Positions 8,091-17,836 of a stretch of DNA of 64,000 nucleotides are shown piece after piece. The stretch spans positions 1-64,000 of the forward strand of contig NZ_JBDIML010000002.1 in assembly GCF_039614845.1 (NCBI RefSeq). Reading direction: 5' to 3'. The number at the start of each line of letters is the position of its first letter. Position 1 is the first letter of the stretch. Made by a program: the position numbers and the translations under genes. The notes beneath the pieces were generated by a model. It was not told the origin of the DNA, ran no database searches, and saw only the letters and a program-made list of their open reading frames with translations. Origin of the DNA: Ornithinibacillus xuwenensis. Its GTDB lineage: Bacteria; Bacillota; Bacilli; Bacillales; Amphibacillaceae.

Positions 8091-8858
8091 TTATTGATTA
8101 TCTTTATAGATTTCATATAGTCCCTTTAAGGTTAAATAGGGGTCGACATAATCAATCGTTTCGGATGCATCACCTATTAGTGAGGCTAATCCACCAGTTG
8201 CAATAACTTTGGCATCTTTTCCAACCGTTTGTTTAATCCGATTTACAATTCCATCTACCTGTCCGATATATCCATAAAAAACACCAGACTGAATAGCTTC
8301 TACTGTCGACTTTCCGATAACATTTTCAGGTGCTTCAATTTCTATTTTAGGAAGCTTCGAAGTTCGTTGATAGAGCGCTTCAACTGAAATATTTATACCT
8401 GGGGATATGATTCCCCCACAATACTCTTGAGATTCATTGATATAGCAATAGGTAGTTGCTGTTCCAAAATCAATAACCACTAATGGCGCTTTGTGTGCTT
8501 TAATCGCACCGACAGCATTCACAATACGGTCTGCTCCAATTTCTTTTGGATTCGGATAACACATTTTTAAATTTGTTTTCACAGTATCCTTTCCGACTAC
8601 AATCGGATCAATTTTAAAGTAGGTTTGACACATTTTTTCCAGTGAGAACATAATTGGTGGTACCACTGATGAAATAATAACACCGTGTATATCATTGAAA
8701 TCTATCTTACTAAAATCAAATAATGATTTGATAAGCATACCAAACTCATCTTCCGTTTTATATCGATCTGTTTTTATTCTCCAATGATGCTTTAATTCAT
8801 CATCATCGAAGACACCTAATACTGTATTTGTATTACCAACGTCTAGTACAAAAAGCAT
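8091..8858 (-). CDS. coaX: Type III pantothenate kinase
   Basis: First step of coenzyme A synthesis. The 255-residue protein of the ASKHA fold shows the N-terminal phosphate motif DVGNTNTVLGVF, the central GADRIVNAVGA and the second phosphate loop DFGTATTYC. The start has GGAAGGA upstream. A 227-base gap with the ftsH terminator precedes it, so it likely has its own promoter and is co-transcribed with hslO. Confidence 0.95.
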   Translation of the reverse strand: MLFVLDVGNTNTVLGVFDDDELKHHWRIKTDRYKTEDEFGMLIKSLFDFSKIDFNDIHGVIISSVVPPIMFSLEKMCQTYFKIDPIVVGKDTVKTNLKMCYPNPKEIGADRIVNAVGAIKAHKAPLVVIDFGTATTYCYINESQEYCGGIISPGINISVEALYQRTSKLPKIEIEAPENVIGKSTVEAIQSGVFYGYIGQVDGIVNRIKQTVGKDAKVIATGGLASLIGDASETIDYVDPYLTLKGLYEIYKDNQ

Positions 8859-9044
8859 GTTATTATTCCTTCCTACATAAATTGGTTATCGTCAATGACG
8901 TAACGAGTAGCTTCCATGTAATTTTTTCTGCACGGGGAAATCAAGCCGATAGCCAGTTGCCTATTTTTCAATGATTAGGTAAACCAAATCGATCAAGATT
9001 TCACTTAATAATATACCAAAATAAAAAACGTAATGGAAATTAGA

Positions 9045-9072
9045 AAAGCAGTCTCACTGATGAGACTGCTTT
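9045..9072 (-). terminator. ftsH terminator
   Basis: AAAGCAGTCTCA and its exact complement form a perfect 12-pair stem with a four-base loop, followed by TTTTC on the minus strand, 14 bases after ftsH. Confidence 0.9.
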
Positions 9073-9085
9073 ATTGGTATAAAAT

Positions 9086-11059
9086 CTATTCTTTTTTGGA
9101 ATCGTCTTCTGATTCTTCTTCAAGAAGCTTTTGATCTGCCTTCTCTTTCGCTTCCTCAAAAGAGTCCACAGCTTCTTCTTGCTTAGATTGGATGTTAACC
9201 TTTACCTCTGAATTTTCATCCTCAGTTACTTCATCTGGTTCAGGTAAAACACCTTCGTCAAAGAGTGATTTTATTTGTTTTGCGTCTAATGTTTCAACTT
9301 CTAATAATGTTTTTGCTATTAACTCAAGCTTATCTCGGTTTTCAGTAAGGATTGTTTTCGCTCGATCATAACAGTGATTAATGAAGTTCTGCATTTCCTT
9401 ATCGATATCGTGAGCAATTGCATCACTATAGTTTTGCTCATTGTTAATATCTCTTCCAAGAAAGACCTCTCCACCACCACTACTAAATTGTAATGGACCT
9501 AGCTTATCACTCATACCATATTCGGTAATCATTTTACGAGCAATATTGGTTGCTCGCTGGAAGTCATTTGATGCTCCAGTACTTACTTCACCAAAGATAA
9601 TTTCCTCTGCTACTCGACCACCTAATAAGCCAGTGATTTTATCGAAGAGCTCCGGTTTCGTCATAAAGTAACGGTCTTCTTTCGGAAGCATGACAGCGTA
9701 TCCTCCAGCTTGACCACGCGGTACAATCGTAACCTTATGAACAATATCTGCATCATCCAGAACCATTCCGATAATGGTATGGCCACTTTCATGATAGGCG
9801 ACAATGTTGCGTTCCTTATCTGATATAACTCTTGTTTTCTTAGCAGGACCAGCAATAACACGGTCAATTGCTTCATCTACATCCGTCATATCAATTTGTT
9901 TCTTGTCCTGACGAGCGGCTACAAGCGCAGCTTCATTCAACAGGTTTTCTAAGTCTGCACCAGAAAAGCCTGGTGTACGCATTGCAATTGTTTTTAAGTC
10001 AACCGTAGCATCTAAAGGTTTGTTTTTCGCATGTACCTTTAATACTTCTTGACGTCCTTTAACATCTGGACGATCAACCGTAATTTGTCTATCAAAGCGT
10101 CCCGGACGTAATAGTGCAGGATCTAAAATATCAGGTCTGTTTGTCGCAGCAACGATAATAATTCCCTCATTAGCTCCAAAACCATCCATTTCAACTAGTA
10201 ACTGGTTCAAGGTTTGTTCACGTTCATCGTGACCACCACCAAGTCCAGCTCCCCGCTGACGTCCTACTGCATCAATTTCATCAATAAAGATAATACATGG
10301 TGCATTTTTCTTGGCATTTTCAAATAAATCACGTACACGAGATGCACCAACACCAACAAACATCTCTACAAAATCAGAACCACTGATTGAGAAAAACGGA
10401 ACGCCAGCTTCACCAGCAACTGCTCGCGCAAGTAAGGTTTTACCTGTTCCTGGAGGTCCCACTAAAAGAACACCCTTCGGAATACGTGCACCAATTGCGG
10501 AGAATTTCCGTGGATCCTTTAAGAATTCCACTACTTCGACAAGCTCTTGTTTTTCTTCATCAGCACCGGCTACGTCTGTAAAACGAACTTTTTTCTTTTC
10601 CTCATTGTACATTTTCGCCTTACTCTTACCAAAGTTCATGACGCGGCCACCGCCGCCTCCTTGTGCTTGACTAAGCAAGAAGAAAAATAGTAGTCCAATA
10701 ATTAAAAATGGAATCATTGTCGTTAGTAATGTAACCCAAATACTTGGCTGATCCATTTGTTCTACATTTAAAACACTTTGCTCGGTAGCCTTTGAAGTGA
10801 TATCGGAAATGATATCATCGTTATCAGGAACTTGAGCGATAAATTGGCTATCATCCTTTAGCTCACCTGTGATACGCATAATTCCATTTACAGGTTGCAT
10901 GGTCATTTCTTTAATGTCGCCTTTATCTAGAGTTTGCATAAACTCACGGACATCAATCTCTTCAGCTTGTTCATGCTGTCCACTCAATAGACTTATAACG
11001 GCTATAATAACCAAAAATATGATTAAGTAAAAAAACGCACTGCGGAATACTCGGTTCAT
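9086..11059 (-). CDS. ftsH: ATP-dependent membrane zinc protease FtsH
   Basis: Membrane-anchored AAA protease for membrane and regulatory proteins. It has 657 residues. Two transmembrane segments (about 7-25 and 110-132) flank an extracellular loop; a GGGGG linker follows the second. The AAA domain has Walker A GPPGTGKT, Walker B IIFIDEIDAVG and a second region of homology ending LLRPGRFDRQI. The metalloprotease site is HESGH. The acidic tail is variable in the family. The ATG follows GGGAGGAGG. It lies 118 bases after hpt and may have an additional promoter. Confidence 0.98.
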   Translation of the reverse strand: MNRVFRSAFFYLIIFLVIIAVISLLSGQHEQAEEIDVREFMQTLDKGDIKEMTMQPVNGIMRITGELKDDSQFIAQVPDNDDIISDITSKATEQSVLNVEQMDQPSIWVTLLTTMIPFLIIGLLFFFLLSQAQGGGGGRVMNFGKSKAKMYNEEKKKVRFTDVAGADEEKQELVEVVEFLKDPRKFSAIGARIPKGVLLVGPPGTGKTLLARAVAGEAGVPFFSISGSDFVEMFVGVGASRVRDLFENAKKNAPCIIFIDEIDAVGRQRGAGLGGGHDEREQTLNQLLVEMDGFGANEGIIIVAATNRPDILDPALLRPGRFDRQITVDRPDVKGRQEVLKVHAKNKPLDATVDLKTIAMRTPGFSGADLENLLNEAALVAARQDKKQIDMTDVDEAIDRVIAGPAKKTRVISDKERNIVAYHESGHTIIGMVLDDADIVHKVTIVPRGQAGGYAVMLPKEDRYFMTKPELFDKITGLLGGRVAEEIIFGEVSTGASNDFQRATNIARKMITEYGMSDKLGPLQFSSGGGEVFLGRDINNEQNYSDAIAHDIDKEMQNFINHCYDRAKTILTENRDKLELIAKTLLEVETLDAKQIKSLFDEGVLPEPDEVTEDENSEVKVNIQSKQEEAVDSFEEAKEKADQKLLEEESEDDSKKE

Positions 11060-11177
11060 TGCTTACCTCCTCCCAAGCGGGAAAAACTATTAACAATAGT
11101 ATCATATAAAATTTAAATTTTACAACTAATTACTCTCTGTTTTTCCTAGTCAATCCGATAGTCAAAACGGTAGGAAA

Positions 11178-11726
11178 TTATTCTTCGCCACCATAAACTT
11201 CTGGTTTTAAAACACCAATATATGGTAAGTTGCGGTATTTCTCGTCATAGTCTAATCCATAACCAACAACGAATTCATCCGGAACTTCAAAGCCAACTAA
11301 ATCTGCTTTAATTTGAGCAGTTCTTCCAGAAGGTTTATCCAATAGCGTTACGATTGTAATTGATTTTGCTTTACGATATTTAAATAGGTCCACTAAATAT
11401 CGTAATGTTAGGCCACTATCAATGATGTCCTCAATAATAAGTAAGTCACGGCCCTCAACTTTTGTGTTTAAGTCTTTTAGGATTTTTACTTCTCCTGAAG
11501 ACTTCATATTCGTGCCTCCATAGCTAGAAACATCCATAAAATCCATTTCTAAATGGGTTTGAACTTCTCTTAACACATCAGACATAAATGGTAAGGCACC
11601 TTTTAATACGCCAATCGCTAATGGAAAGCGACCTTCATATTCCTTCGTAAGCTGTTCTCCCAGTTCTTTACACTTAGCTGCAATTTCTTCTTGAGTGATA
11701 AGTATCTCTTTAATGTCGTTATGCAC
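11178..11726 (-). CDS. hpt: Hypoxanthine(-guanine) phosphoribosyltransferase
   Basis: Purine salvage enzyme using PRPP. The PRPP loop is IIEDIIDSGLTL, and VGYGLDYDEKYRNLPYIGVL is typical of Bacillus HprT. The start is set at GTG 11726 (182 residues) because AGGAGG lies six bases upstream; the open frame runs further into tilS but that part is not conserved. It begins 10 bases after the tilS stop, matching the conserved tilS-hprT-ftsH order. Confidence 0.95.
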   Translation of the reverse strand: MHNDIKEILITQEEIAAKCKELGEQLTKEYEGRFPLAIGVLKGALPFMSDVLREVQTHLEMDFMDVSSYGGTNMKSSGEVKILKDLNTKVEGRDLLIIEDIIDSGLTLRYLVDLFKYRKAKSITIVTLLDKPSGRTAQIKADLVGFEVPDEFVVGYGLDYDEKYRNLPYIGVLKPEVYGGEE

Positions 11727-11736
11727 AATAATCCTC

Positions 11737-13143
11737 CTACACATTGCCTTGATCATAATATAATTGTAAATATGAGGTACCCTGGTCACTTGGAATAGGA
11801 TCTCGCTTTTTCAATCCTACAAGCCATAGTATTTCCCCTTTATTATCCGTTACAATCGGCCAACTATTCCGATCCTGTAAAGGTATTTTCAAGTCAATAA
11901 AAATATCCTTAACCTTCTTACTTCCTTTTAAACCATTCCAGCTCATGCGGTCACCTTCACGTCGTGTTCGAACGTGTAACGGTAACGCAACATGACTTGC
12001 CAAACAAATATATGTATGATTACTTTGCGTTTTTACTTCATTTGAATATGTAGCAGTAACCACAGCCCCATCCGGTAATATTACCTTACCTGGGACAGAA
12101 AGCACCTCATGATATTCAAGCATTTTATGTTCATCAGTTTGGAAATAAAGGATAAGTTTATTATATGCTTTTTCTACCTTTAAATGACGGGGAAAATCAA
12201 TTTGAACATTACTTTTGTCATTCGCGAGTAATGAAAAGAAATGTTCCTCATGGATATAAGATAAATTTTCAGGTAATCCATCATATAGATAGTTTAATAT
12301 TAGATGAAAGGCACGCCTTTGTAAAGCAGATGCATGTGATTGAAATTGTTCAATATCGAACTGGGCTGATTTCGGATTTCCTTGGAATTCCACTACATTC
12401 TTAGCCATTTTTTTGGCTTCTGCTTCCATATAATTTTGATCAGCTTGAAGTGTCTCACTCAAGTATTGAATTGTCGTATGTATATTGCTGTTTTTTTCCT
12501 TTAATAAAGGAAGTACCTTTTTACGAAAATAGTTTCTTGTATAATCCGTTGCTTCATTAGATGGATCAATCCTTGGGTTAATGCCGTATTTCTCGCAATA
12601 CCTTTGAAGATCTTGCTTTGTTACACATAGGAATGGGCGAATTATCTTTCCATTGGCAAATTCCCGCTTTATCGGAATGCCTGAAAAGGAACTTGAATCA
12701 GCCGTTCGAACTAAGCGCATGAGCATGGTTTCTGTTTGATCATCACCATGATGCCCAAAGGCTAAATAATCCGCTTGCTCGATATGCATTTGCTTTTCAA
12801 AAAAATTATAGCGGAGTCTTCTAGCTGCAATTTGTGTGCCTAGTTGTTCACTTTTCTTGTAGCTCGGAACATCAATAGAAGCTCCAATGAAGCGAATATT
12901 CCATTGTCTGCACACTTGCTCGACATACTCGAGATCTTGCTTACTTTCCTCTCCTCTTAATTGATGATCAACAGAAAGGGCAATAAGCTTCAGCTTCCAT
13001 TCTTCTCTTATCGTCATCAAAAAATGCAAAAGCGCCATCGAATCTGGTCCGCCTGATACAGCAACCAATACAGTAGCATTTGGTCTTAATAAATTATGCT
13101 TTTGGATAAAATCCATTACTGCTTCCTTCACCAACAGATCCAC
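11737..13143 (-). CDS. tilS: tRNA(Ile)-lysidine synthase
   Basis: Converts C34 of the tRNA-Ile CAU anticodon to lysidine so that AUA is read as Ile. The 468-residue protein has the PP-loop VAVSGGPDSMALLHFL (about residues 27-42), the FGHHGDDQTETMLMRLVR motif, and a C-terminal TilS domain (from about 385: HVRTRREGDRMSWNGLKGSK). It is followed 10 bases later by hpt. Confidence 0.96.
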   Translation of the reverse strand: MDLLVKEAVMDFIQKHNLLRPNATVLVAVSGGPDSMALLHFLMTIREEWKLKLIALSVDHQLRGEESKQDLEYVEQVCRQWNIRFIGASIDVPSYKKSEQLGTQIAARRLRYNFFEKQMHIEQADYLAFGHHGDDQTETMLMRLVRTADSSSFSGIPIKREFANGKIIRPFLCVTKQDLQRYCEKYGINPRIDPSNEATDYTRNYFRKKVLPLLKEKNSNIHTTIQYLSETLQADQNYMEAEAKKMAKNVVEFQGNPKSAQFDIEQFQSHASALQRRAFHLILNYLYDGLPENLSYIHEEHFFSLLANDKSNVQIDFPRHLKVEKAYNKLILYFQTDEHKMLEYHEVLSVPGKVILPDGAVVTATYSNEVKTQSNHTYICLASHVALPLHVRTRREGDRMSWNGLKGSKKVKDIFIDLKIPLQDRNSWPIVTDNKGEILWLVGLKKRDPIPSDQGTSYLQLYYDQGNV

Positions 13144-13256
13144 CTTTTCTTCGTTCCATTACGTATTACTTCATTTTAACATAAATTGAAACTTCATTCA
13201 GTTTGAAGTCTACATTCCCTAATTTAGCGTAATTTCATATAAGTTAACGATCTACC

Positions 13257-14183
13257 TTAAGGGATTAATAGTGAAGAAAGATAATAACCGAGGGCAATGA
13301 AAAGAAATCCTATTGACTCCATAGCAAATGGTACATTATCCGAGTTTCTATTATGTCCTACACGAGTTTGGTTTTGAACGTGGTATATTACATTTGCAAT
13401 TTCAGTTTTCATTTCAGTACTGGTTTGATATTTTCCTAAAATTGCTTTATACAGACAAGTACTATAAGGTTTTAATGCTTTTACATCCTGTATTCGCTTA
13501 TATAATGTTGCCTTTGAGTTGGTTCCTTTTAAAAATCTTTTCGGATAATAGATACTCAAGAATACCATAGCTAGAGCAAATAAATCATAGCTCGGCTCCG
13601 CTTTTCTAGAGCCTAATCCCCAATATCCTCGGTCATAAAACTCTGTGTATTCTTTAATTGCCCTGCCAATCTGTGTCGTTCCACCTACATCAATCCAACG
13701 CAAACGGATCGGTGTTGTCGATACTAATAAATTCTCTTCTTTTAAATCACCAAACACCCAGCCAGATTGATGCAGCTGTTCTAAATCATCTAAAAGCTGC
13801 AGCATGAAAACGCCAATCCACTCATTTCCATGCTGTTTGATATACTCGGCTAACGATCTACCTTGAATATATTCCATTACATAGAAGGAAAATTTCGTTC
13901 CTTGGGGTGTTACCCAATCATCCACATCCAACAAATAAGGTCCAAGTCGTTTACCTTGGACCTTTGCTAGTGACTTTAGAACATTGACCTCCATTGTCAT
14001 GGAAGAGCTTTTATCACTAATCTTTAAAGCGGCTTTCTTACCATTTGCATCACATAAATAAACGGATCCAATTGCACCATTTCCTAGCTTTCTTTTTATA
14101 AAGTAACTTTTTTGATGCCATTTACCGGTAATGGTCATCCCCGGTGTTAGAAATGAATCATGCGTTTTCGATGTCTTGTTCAT
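13257..14183 (-). CDS. yabT: YabT/PrkD-like Ser/Thr protein kinase
   Basis: Hanks-type kinase linked in B. subtilis to sporulation and DNA-damage signalling. The 308-residue protein has the P-loop GNGAIGSVYLC, the lysine in AALKIS, and a catalytic segment GWVFGDLKEEN with FGD in place of HRD. DVGGTT replaces the DFG region. These variants are, from memory, typical of this subfamily. A C-terminal hydrophobic segment (about 287-305) anchors it with the kinase inside; no extracellular sensor is present. Its 5' end overlaps yabS by 26 bases. Confidence 0.9.
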   Translation of the reverse strand: MNKTSKTHDSFLTPGMTITGKWHQKSYFIKRKLGNGAIGSVYLCDANGKKAALKISDKSSSMTMEVNVLKSLAKVQGKRLGPYLLDVDDWVTPQGTKFSFYVMEYIQGRSLAEYIKQHGNEWIGVFMLQLLDDLEQLHQSGWVFGDLKEENLLVSTTPIRLRWIDVGGTTQIGRAIKEYTEFYDRGYWGLGSRKAEPSYDLFALAMVFLSIYYPKRFLKGTNSKATLYKRIQDVKALKPYSTCLYKAILGKYQTSTEMKTEIANVIYHVQNQTRVGHNRNSDNVPFAMESIGFLFIALGYYLSSLLIP

Positions 14184-14892
14184 GGTCTTTTCTAAAGCTC
14201 CTTAACAAGCTTTTTTTGCCAAACTGATACATTGCCTCTCGAATTGCTGGTCCAGTAGGTGTAATCCCTCCACTTGTAAGTTTTGGGAATACAGAAGAAA
14301 TGGAATCTAACTTCGGAGACCAGTCTAGTACTTTATCAATATCCTTCCGTTTACCAGGGAAGCTATAAATGGAAAAACGGTTTCTTCCAACCCTTGCGTT
14401 TAAACTAATCGACAAATCAATTAATGCTTCTTTTACCGTTGGGAGTTTATCATGCATACTTGCACTCGTATCAATTAAGACTAGCACCTCTAAGTCACAT
14501 GTTTCTCCCATATCTTCAACTACTTCCATAATTTCTCCGCGCTTTTCTGGATCAAGGTCTTCCATTGTTTGCTCATTACCAAGAATTTGTTTAAGCTCCA
14601 TATTAACAAATCCTTGTAAAGTCTGTGTCATCGCTTGTTTGGTTACCATCTGAACAGTTTGAGACAGCGCTTGCTTGTAAACAAGCTGACTGACACCTCC
14701 ACCAGCTAACGCAATTTCTTCTACTTCTTGTAAACCATCTGGATCTTCTGTTTGATCATCTTCTAAAATACCAATTACATTTACTGTTATTCCTTGTTGA
14801 TATGCCAAAGCGGCAGTTGCAGCAGGGTCTTCTCCTTTATTGGAACACCCATCCGTAATTAATAGAATTTGTTTTAAAGTCCCCTTCTTCAT
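14158..14892 (-). CDS. yabS: VWA-domain protein YabS
   Basis: A 244-residue protein with two von Willebrand-like halves. LLITDGCSNKGEDPAA near the N terminus resembles part of a VWA fold, and LEVLVLIDTSASMHDKLP (about residue 136) is a MIDAS-type DxSxS site. The ATG follows GGAGGTG. It is between spoIIE and the kinase as in B. subtilis, which points to a sporulation-period role; the biochemical function is unknown. Confidence 0.85.
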   Translation of the reverse strand: MKKGTLKQILLITDGCSNKGEDPAATAALAYQQGITVNVIGILEDDQTEDPDGLQEVEEIALAGGGVSQLVYKQALSQTVQMVTKQAMTQTLQGFVNMELKQILGNEQTMEDLDPEKRGEIMEVVEDMGETCDLEVLVLIDTSASMHDKLPTVKEALIDLSISLNARVGRNRFSIYSFPGKRKDIDKVLDWSPKLDSISSVFPKLTSGGITPTGPAIREAMYQFGKKSLLRSFRKDHEQDIENA

Positions 14893-14985
14893 ATCTCAAC
14901 ACCTCCAACTTATTCCACTACCATCATTGACAAAAAAGTTGGCGCGTATACATCTAGAAGAAGGAATCTATTAAAATAACGAAAT

Positions 14986-17433
14986 TTATTGTGCTTTGTT
15001 TTGATAGATTGGAAAAGTAGCCCATTCTGGGATATTCTTTTTAATTTTCGCAACCAATACGGTCATATCATCTTCTATCATTCCAGAACGTGTACGGATA
15101 ACCTCTTCAAGCAGCAGGTCAGCTATTTCTTGTGGATCATCCGTCTCCATTTCCCGAATCTTGCGTTTTAACCAAATATCTGTATTTTCAACATGCTTTG
15201 GTCCATCAAAAATGCCGTCACTCATCATAATTAATATATCTTCAGACTGCAACTGTTCATTTACGATATCGACATCAAACTCCCGAATAATTCCCATTGG
15301 CAGGTTACTTGCTTCAATTTTTAATAATTGATCGCCACGCTTCACAAAGCTTGGCGTGGACCCAATTTTGAGAAAGCGAACAAATGCATTATGCAAATTG
15401 ATAACAGCCAAATCTAAGGTGGCAAACATCTCATCCGTCGTTCGGAGTGCCAAAATCGAATTGATTGATTTAATGGCTACTTTCTCTGGTATGCCTGTTT
15501 GCAAAATTTGCTGCAGTAGCCTTAAGGTTTCCTTGCTTTCTTCATTTGCACGGACACCATTCCCCATGCCATCACTAATTGCCATTGCATATTTTCCTGC
15601 TCCTAGTTCAATCATGGTATAGCTATCACCGGAGATGACGCCACCTCCCATCGCAGCATTAGCAACCCCGGTTTCAACCATAAATTCCTTTGCAGAACCA
15701 AACGCTATGAAGGAGTATCCATTTGGAAATGGTGATATATCCTCCTGTTTTACAACAATTGTTTCATTTAATATATCAGATAATATAGGCGCAATTAATT
15801 TCTCCCCTTCCCCGTGGTAATCATAGAATGAAACTGTCATTTCAATATCTACATTTCCTTTATCTAATTGGTATATATCTAGTTTTTCTAAATCGATACC
15901 AATTGATTTCAAAGCGTCAATAATCTGTATTTCTTGCTTATCATGATGTTCTCTCTCTTTTAAGATTTCCTTCGCAAAGTCTTCCATTACATCGGAGACT
16001 CCTTGAAGCTGTTCAGCAACTAGTTTTTTACTTTCTATCACTTGTTTCCGTAGCTTTCTATTCGCTTCAAAATAGGAGATTTCTTCTTTCATCGTATCGA
16101 TTACCTTGCGAGATTTGATACAATGATTTTCAAACTCACGGACTAACTTCCTGCCTGGTTCTTTCCCTGTTTCAACATCATTCTTTAACATGCCCATTAA
16201 GGAATAGGTTGTATCAAACTGCTGTTGCCAGCACCGCTCTTTCATAAAACAATTTTGACATGTTCGTTCCGTTACATTACTTAAAAACATATCGGTATCA
16301 CGCTGAGACTCCTCATCCTCATAAGAATAGTTTTCTGCAGTAATAAAGCTTTTCGATAATGCTTCAAATACCTCGGAAAACTGCTCGACCCTTTTGGCAG
16401 TTACATTCCGAACCTTTTGTAAATATTGCTCCTGTTCATGATTGTGTTCTTCTGTGCCAGGAATGTATCGAGAAAGCTTCTTAAACCAACTTGCAGGGGT
16501 CAGTAAAAATAACAGTATTGCTAGGAATGATTCGACTAATGATGGTATTAACGTACTGGAATCACCGTAGATTCCAACGAGAAAGGTTCCGACCAGAAGG
16601 CCAGCACCAACACCAATTTTTTTCCCATCTTTTAATAAACCACCGAGTAATCCTGAAAAAGCTAATAAACTCATTTGATAGAGGTTCGCTACATTTGCTA
16701 GTGATAGAATTAACCCCGCAACAACTCCTACCGTTGAACCAATTGCCGCCCCTCCTACAAATGCAAAAAGTAAAACAAAATACCGAGAGAATACTTGTTC
16801 AATCGATGCTTCATAAATCTCCCAGCCAACCGTACCGGTTAATATAGATGAAATGAGAATAATCATACAAACAATTTCTTCGTTTTTTAATGTTGGACGA
16901 TACTTTTTTTGTGATAAAAGCGGGACACTCTGCATAAAGATTAATACTAGAACTGCACCCAAAACGCCTTCTACAAATAACAGCATCCACTCATATGACG
17001 TAAGTTGTCCATAAATGGAATAAAGGAAAACCCTTGGTCCAACTGTTGATAAAAACACATAGATCGGTATTTTGCTTTGTTGGCTTTTCGTGTTTTTAAA
17101 TATAGATGCAACAATGACAAAGAAAAACATTGCAATACCAACAAATAGTCCATGTGATAGCGATACGGTAAAGGCACCTATCATTGTTGCCAGCAATGTT
17201 TTTGCTGTATTCTCTCTTTGCATAAACCATAGGGTTGCTAGAAACGCTACTGCAAATGGAGAAACAACTGATAAGATAATCGCTCTTCCTAGTAAGAAGC
17301 CAACAAATACGTACAGTAACCCTTTATCAAGCAGAATCTTTTTTCCTTGTGTATAGATCTTCATCCGCATATTTTCGAAAATTGAACTTTCGACAGCGAT
17401 TGCTTTCGTCTGAGCTCTTGTAACTGATTCCAT
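14986..17433 (-). CDS. spoIIE: Stage II sporulation protein E, membrane PP2C phosphatase
   Basis: Dephosphorylates SpoIIAA to release sigma-F in the forespore and takes part in polar division. The N-terminal third is strongly hydrophobic (multiple membrane segments from about residue 37, with VGFLLGRAIILSVVSPFAVA). A central helical region with a cysteine cluster (CQNCFMKERCW) follows. The C-terminal PP2C domain shows AISDGMGNGVRANEESKE and ILIMMSDGIFDGPKH. The ATG at 17433 (815 residues, GAGGAG upstream) matches the usual length; the frame is open further upstream, but that part is not SpoIIE-like. Confidence 0.96.
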   Translation of the reverse strand: MESVTRAQTKAIAVESSIFENMRMKIYTQGKKILLDKGLLYVFVGFLLGRAIILSVVSPFAVAFLATLWFMQRENTAKTLLATMIGAFTVSLSHGLFVGIAMFFFVIVASIFKNTKSQQSKIPIYVFLSTVGPRVFLYSIYGQLTSYEWMLLFVEGVLGAVLVLIFMQSVPLLSQKKYRPTLKNEEIVCMIILISSILTGTVGWEIYEASIEQVFSRYFVLLFAFVGGAAIGSTVGVVAGLILSLANVANLYQMSLLAFSGLLGGLLKDGKKIGVGAGLLVGTFLVGIYGDSSTLIPSLVESFLAILLFLLTPASWFKKLSRYIPGTEEHNHEQEQYLQKVRNVTAKRVEQFSEVFEALSKSFITAENYSYEDEESQRDTDMFLSNVTERTCQNCFMKERCWQQQFDTTYSLMGMLKNDVETGKEPGRKLVREFENHCIKSRKVIDTMKEEISYFEANRKLRKQVIESKKLVAEQLQGVSDVMEDFAKEILKEREHHDKQEIQIIDALKSIGIDLEKLDIYQLDKGNVDIEMTVSFYDYHGEGEKLIAPILSDILNETIVVKQEDISPFPNGYSFIAFGSAKEFMVETGVANAAMGGGVISGDSYTMIELGAGKYAMAISDGMGNGVRANEESKETLRLLQQILQTGIPEKVAIKSINSILALRTTDEMFATLDLAVINLHNAFVRFLKIGSTPSFVKRGDQLLKIEASNLPMGIIREFDVDIVNEQLQSEDILIMMSDGIFDGPKHVENTDIWLKRKIREMETDDPQEIADLLLEEVIRTRSGMIEDDMTVLVAKIKKNIPEWATFPIYQNKAQ

Positions 17434-17806
17434 AAAAACCACTCCTCTTTGACGGATAGTATACTGAAACATCGTGCAGGGGGTGTTTCCCATTTGTATG
17501 TAGCATGAACATGTCGGACATTGCTTGCGGGTAACTCCTGAAAGTCGGAAGCAATACTGGCTGGAATTGTTATATTCAGATAAAGCTTGATATGGTATTG
17601 TATATTGGCCACTCATTCTTTTCTCTAATAACCATTCTTCATTTAAATGGACAATACATTTCCTATCAGTAAACCATAGAATGTCATTTTTTTTTGTCAA
17701 AACAAGAGAGCAGTTTCCAAAAATCGTTCGACTGAAATCTAGTGGGTCAAGCTCATTTCTACATTTTCCTTCACTATTATCAATTCATCGTACTAAGAAA
17801 TAAAAA
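17434..17806 (-). other. Long spoIIE leader/promoter region
   Basis: No recognised gene lies between spoIIE and dinB. The stretch is open in the spoIIE frame (87 extra codons) but the peptide resembles nothing I know. It holds the candidate promoter at 17668-17700 and another TATACT (17458-17463) close to the gene. Confidence 0.5.
17668..17733 (-). promoter_or_regulatory. Candidate Spo0A-activated spoIIE promoter
   Basis: On the minus strand TTGACA (17695-17700) is 21 bases from TTTACT (17668-17673); a long 21-base spacer is known for the Spo0A-dependent spoIIE promoter. AGTCGAA (17727-17733), one base off the 0A box TGTCGAA, lies about 27 bases upstream of the -35. A TATGGT at 16 bases is an alternative -10. 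Confidence 0.4.
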
Positions 17807-17807
17807 A

Positions 17808-17828
17808 GCCACCCACCATGTGGATGAC
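17808..17828 (-). terminator. dinB terminator
   Basis: GTCATCCAC and GTGGGTGGC pair (two G-T wobbles) around ATG, followed by TTTTTT on the minus strand, just after the dinB stop. Confidence 0.7.
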
Positions 17829-17836
17829 AATTTAGT

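Noticed and set aside
13257..14183. Inactive pseudokinase because HRD and DFG are altered
   Set aside because: The same FGD and DVG variants are, as far as I recall, normal for YabT/PrkD, and the P-loop and lysine are intact.
17434..17700. N-terminal extension of SpoIIE
   Set aside because: Not similar to SpoIIE, and a good ribosome site lies before ATG 17433.
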